Both the position numbers and the translations under genes were made by a program. From Cinclus cinclus (taxonomy: Eukaryota > Chordata > Aves > Passeriformes > Cinclidae), in NCBI RefSeq assembly GCF_963662255.1, contig NC_085047.1, forward strand, positions 23,069,258-23,133,257: 64,000 nucleotides of DNA, in the 5' to 3' direction. Under the pieces are notes generated by a model. The model did no database searches. It had not been told where the DNA came from and worked only from the letters and a program-made list of their open reading frames with translations. Each line of letters begins with the position of its first letter. Position 1 is the first letter of the stretch. Positions 60,736-64,000 of this stretch are shown one piece after another.

Positions 60736-62116
60736 AGCCAGTATCAGCGAGACAGCGTGCTAGGCTCTGTTTCACAGCTCCTTGGAGAACACGCACTGGA
60801 AGAATGCCGTCTCTGTTCCGCAAAAGCTCTGCCCCAGTGAAAGGTGGAAGAAGCAGCCTGTGGCCACGGGCAGAGCTGGTCAACAGCTGCGCCTAACTTT
60901 CCCAAGCTGCGAGAGCATTCGCAGCCGAGTTCTGCTTTGACAGAGCTATTGGTGAACTTTTGCAGTCCCGGAAGCTGCTGAAACCAAGGCTGTGTTCCGC
61001 CTCTTCATTCTTGGCTTTCTGTGCTCCAGCGAGTTGTCAAGCTCGGACACGGCATTCAGCTTTGCCGCCTCTCTGCACGGAAAGCACTAGACAGAACTAG
61101 TGTGCTTCGTGCATGCTCTCTCCTCGCTTTTATGGTCACGGCTCTGCTTTTTGCTTGGCAGCGTTCACAGGGTCCACGGCGTACCTCTTGCACAGCGAGA
61201 GGTGGCCGGCGAGGAATACTTGCTGCCTTAAGTCGTTCCATGCTCAAGGCATTCATCAGAGCAACACAGTGTGGGAAAAGAGGAGGGAACATTGCAGGAC
61301 AAATTTCTATGCCGGGACATTATTGTCTGCGAGACAGCTCTCCGGAGCGCTAGTATTTGGCCAGGCTGAAATCAGCGCCACGGGAAGCCAATCTGACAAG
61401 CGGAGTGCAACGAGCGCGGCGATATGGGGCCGCTTGGCAGGTGGCCGAAGAAAGACGGCTGCCCCGTGAATGTGGTGCCAGAAGGCAAGTTTCAGCAGGG
61501 CGTTCCGGGCCAGCTCAATGTGCAGCCGCAGTTGTTCTAGGCGAGTTCTAGCCGAGAAGCTTTCCGTCTCCATTCACGAGACAAGAAAGGCAGAAGGCAA
61601 GGGCACCCAGGGTTGAGAAGAAAAGTGCGCGTAGCGAGCTCGTTGCGGCAGAGGCGAAAGCCAGGAGCAGCGCGCTCGGTGCGAGAAGTAGAGGGCGCTT
61701 CGCCTCCTTGGGAAGGAAATCGCGTCTGGGCACGAACGACAGCCAGCGAAGCTTCAGGAACAACAGGCTGTTCTGCTCAGCGTACGAGCCTGAAGTGAGT
61801 GGCAAGGGGTAAGCGGGCAGTTCCAAGGCATCTAGCTTTCCTGCTAGCAATGCCATTTCTACCCTGCCGTGCAAAACGTTGTCCTTTGCCGTTATGCTCC
61901 GAGATGCAGAGAGCACGTCGGCAGACGCAGTGCAGAGGGAAAGGACACAGTATCCTTGGGAGTGTGACGCCGCTTAGGCGGGCAAAGCAGAAAGGTGCCG
62001 CCCTGCCACCGGCTTTGACTGCCTGAGCTTCCTTGCTAGGACAGCACCTGTCGAAAGCTGGCAACTAGGCTGCCAGAGTGCAGAATGTAGGCGGTGCGGC
62101 ACGCTTGCTTGCCGAA
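60736..62116 (+). repeat. Repeat unit 45 (1381 bp)
   Basis: Alleles are C491, G918, G1234 and CC. It is the last 1381-bp unit in the window. Confidence 0.95.
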
Positions 62117-63496
62117 AGCCAGTATCAGCGAGACAGCGTGCTAGGCTCTGTTTCACAGCTCCTTGGAGAACACGCACTGGAAGAATGCCGTCTCTGTTCC
62201 GCAAAAGCTCTGCCCCAGTGAAAGGTGGAAGAAGCAGCCTGTGGCCACGGGCAGAGCTGGTCAACAGCTGCGCCTAACTTTCCCAAGCTGCGAGAGCATT
62301 CGCAGCCGAGTTCTGCTTTGACAGAGCTATTGGTGAACTTTTGCAGTCCCGGAAGCTGCTGAAACCAAGGCTGTGTTCCGCCTCTTCATTCTTGGCTTTC
62401 TGTGCTCCAGCGAGTTGTCAAGCTCGGACACGGCATTCAGCTTTGCCGCCTCTCTGCACGGAAAGCACTAGACAGAACTAGTGTGCTTCGTGCATGCTCT
62501 CTCCTCGCTTTTATGGTCACGGCTCTGCTTTTTGCTTGGCAGTGTTCACAGGGTCCACGGCGTACCTCTTGCACAGCGAGAGGTGGCCGGCGAGGAATAC
62601 TTGCTGGCTTAAGTCGTTCCATGCTCAAGGCATTCATCAGAGCAACACAGTGTGGGAAAAGAGGAGGGAACATTGCAGGACAAATTTCTATGCCGGGACA
62701 TTATTGTCTGCGAGACAGCTCTCCGGAGCGCTAGTATTTGGCCAGGCTGAAATCAGCACCACGGGAAGCCAATCTGACAAGCGGAGTGCAACGAGCGCGG
62801 CGATATGGGGCCGCTTGGCAGGTGGCCGAAGAAAGACGGCTGCCCCGTGAATGTGGTGCCAGAAGGCAAGTTTCAGCAGGGCGTTCCGGGCCAGCTCAAT
62901 GTGCAGCCGCAGTTGTTCTAGGCGAGTTCTAGCCGAGAAGCTTTCCGTCTCCATTCACGAGACAAGAAAGGCAGAAGGCAAGGGCACCCAGGGTTGAGAA
63001 GAAAAGTGCGCGTAGCGAGCTCGTTGCGGCAGAAGCGAAAGCCAGGAGCAGCGCGCTCGGTGCGAGAAGTAGAGGGCGCTTCGCCTCCTTGGGAAGGAAA
63101 TCGCGTCTGGGCACGAACGACAGCCAGCGAAGCTTCAGGAACAACAGGCTGTTCTGCTCAGCGTACGAGCCTGAAGTGAGTGGCAAGGGGTAAGCGGGCA
63201 GTTCCAAGGCATCTAGCTTTCCTGCTAGCAATGCCATTTCTACCCTGCCGTGCAAAACGTTGTCCTTTGCCGTTATGCTCCGAGATGCAGAGAGCACGTC
63301 GGCAGACGCAGTGCAGAGGGAAAGGACACAGTATCCTTGGGAGTGTGACGCCGCTTAGGCGGGCAAAGCAGAAAGGTGCCGCCCTGCGCCGGCTTTGACT
63401 GCCTGAGCTTCCTTGCTAGGACAGCACCTGTCGAAAGCTGGCAACTAGGCTGCCAGAGTGCAGAATGTAGGCGGTGCGGCACGCTTGCTTGCCGAA
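62117..63496 (+). repeat. Repeat unit 46 (1380 bp)
   Basis: Alleles are G491, A918 and G1273, the haplotype of units 27 and 28. Two private substitutions occur, T at 62543 (site 427) and A at 62758 (site 642). Confidence 0.95.
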
Positions 63497-64000
63497 AGCC
63501 AGTATCAGCGAGACAGCGTGCTAGGCTCTGTTTCACAGCTCCTTGGAGAACACGCACTGGAAGAATGCCGTCTCTGTTCCGCAAAAGCTCTGCCCCAGTG
63601 AAAGGTGGAAGAAGCAGCCTGTGGCCACGGGCAGAGCTGGTCAACAGCTGCGCCTAACTTTCCCAAGCTGCGAGAGCATTCGCAGCCGAGTTCTGCTTTG
63701 ACAGAGCTATTGGTGAACTTTTGCAGTCCCGGAAGCTGCTGAAACCAAGGCTGTGTTCCGCCTCTTCATTCTTGGCTTTCTGTGCTCCAGCGAGTTGTCA
63801 AGCTCGGACACGGCATTCAGCTTTGCCGCCTCTCTGCACGGAAAGCACTAGACAGAACTAGTGTGCTTCGTGCATGCTCTCTCCTCGCTTTTATGGTCAC
63901 GGCTCTGCTTTTTGCTTGGCAGCGTTCACAGGGTCCACGGCGTACCTCTTGCACAGCGAGAGGTGGCCGGCGAGGAATACTTGCTGGCTTAAGTCGTTCC
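63497..64000 (+). repeat. Repeat unit 47, first 504 bases, cut by the window edge
   Basis: It continues the array without a break and carries G491. The window stops inside the unit, so length and later alleles are unknown. Confidence 0.95.

Larger units (their letters stand above)
1..64000. repeat. Macrosatellite-like tandem array of a 1380/1381-bp unit, 46 complete copies plus a partial copy
   Basis: The same sequence recurs head to tail in one orientation through the whole window, with starts spaced 1380 or 1381 bp. Units differ by a few substitutions and one single-base indel, so pairwise identity is above about 99.5%. The unit is not built from obvious shorter subrepeats. It is about 55% G+C (sampled) with about 85 CpG (hand count). 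There is no junction to unique DNA at either edge, so the array extends beyond the window. Unit numbering here takes base 1 as the start; this phase is arbitrary. Recurrent variant sites in unit-1 coordinates are 491 C/G, 610 G/C, 918 G/A, 1234 G/A, the 1271-1272 CC/C indel and 1273 A/G. I do not recognise the family. No coding function is supported, and no role (centromere, subtelomere, non-coding transcript) can be assigned from sequence alone. Confidence 0.98.

Noticed and set aside
1..64000. Bacterial, phage or plasmid content, or a CRISPR array (regular repeats).
   Set aside because: The spacing is 1.38 kb with no short repeat-spacer pattern, and no gene of any prokaryotic family is present.
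1..64000. Tandem rRNA, 5S, tRNA, snRNA, histone or spliced-leader gene cluster.
   Set aside because: I saw no rRNA core motif, tRNA B-box match, spliced-leader sequence or histone frame. The nearest B-box-like string, near 1085, mismatches the consensus at a key base, and I saw no paired A-box.
1..64000. Telomeric or subtelomeric hexamer/heptamer repeats.
   Set aside because: No run of TTAGGG-like or TTTAGGG-like repeats is present on either strand.
1..64000. Artificial tandem duplication by the assembler as the source of the whole array.
   Set aside because: Units carry a structured, non-random set of variants with shared and private alleles. Simple copying of one read or contig would not create this, although exact copy number still needs read-level support.

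Overview
The window contains one thing from end to end: a head-to-tail tandem array of a single repeat unit of about 1.38 kb. Taking base 1 as the arbitrary start of a unit, there are 46 complete units (positions 1-63496) and 504 bases of a 47th (63497-64000). Thirty units are 1380 bp and sixteen are 1381 bp. The length difference is one C in the short C-run at unit position 1271-1272. Neither end of the array is in the window, so the array is longer than 64 kb. No unit is inverted and no unit is interrupted. I found no inserted mobile element, no tRNA or rRNA gene, no telomeric repeat, no CRISPR array and no unique sequence between units.

I see no convincing gene. Every open frame is at most 140 codons, the frames overlap on both strands, and many depend on non-ATG starts. 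The sites that differ between units cause radical changes or frame shifts in those frames. The unit is therefore best described as a non-coding satellite of the long-unit (macrosatellite) kind. It is about 55% G+C (hand sample of eight lines), with about 85 CpG per unit (hand count), so CpG is only mildly depleted. This architecture points to a eukaryotic nuclear genome. I do not recognise the unit and cannot name the organism: a protist, an invertebrate, or a recently amplified vertebrate satellite all remain possible.

The information in the window is in its variants. Units differ from one another at only a few positions. The recurrent sites, in unit-1 numbering, are 491 (C/G), 610 (G/C), 918 (G/A), 1234 (G/A), the 1271-1272 C indel and 1273 (A/G). 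Positions after 1272 shift by -1 in 1380-bp units. Using these as barcodes, the array divides as follows. Units 1-19 (1-26227) lack the alternative bases at 610, 918, 1234 and 1273, and contain a 9662-bp direct duplication of seven units (4-10 and 11-17). Units 20-46 (26228-63496) carry those alleles. This part includes a 2761-bp duplication of two units (22-23 and 24-25), a run of five units with G1273 (26-30), and a 5522-bp duplication of four units (35-38 and 39-42).

All four allele combinations occur for several pairs of sites, so single units are mosaics. Together these features indicate repeated local multi-unit duplication (unequal exchange or replication-based amplification) plus short-tract exchange or conversion between units. 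This is a partly formed higher-order repeat structure. Its cellular role (centromeric, subtelomeric, heterochromatic or transcribed) cannot be read from the sequence.
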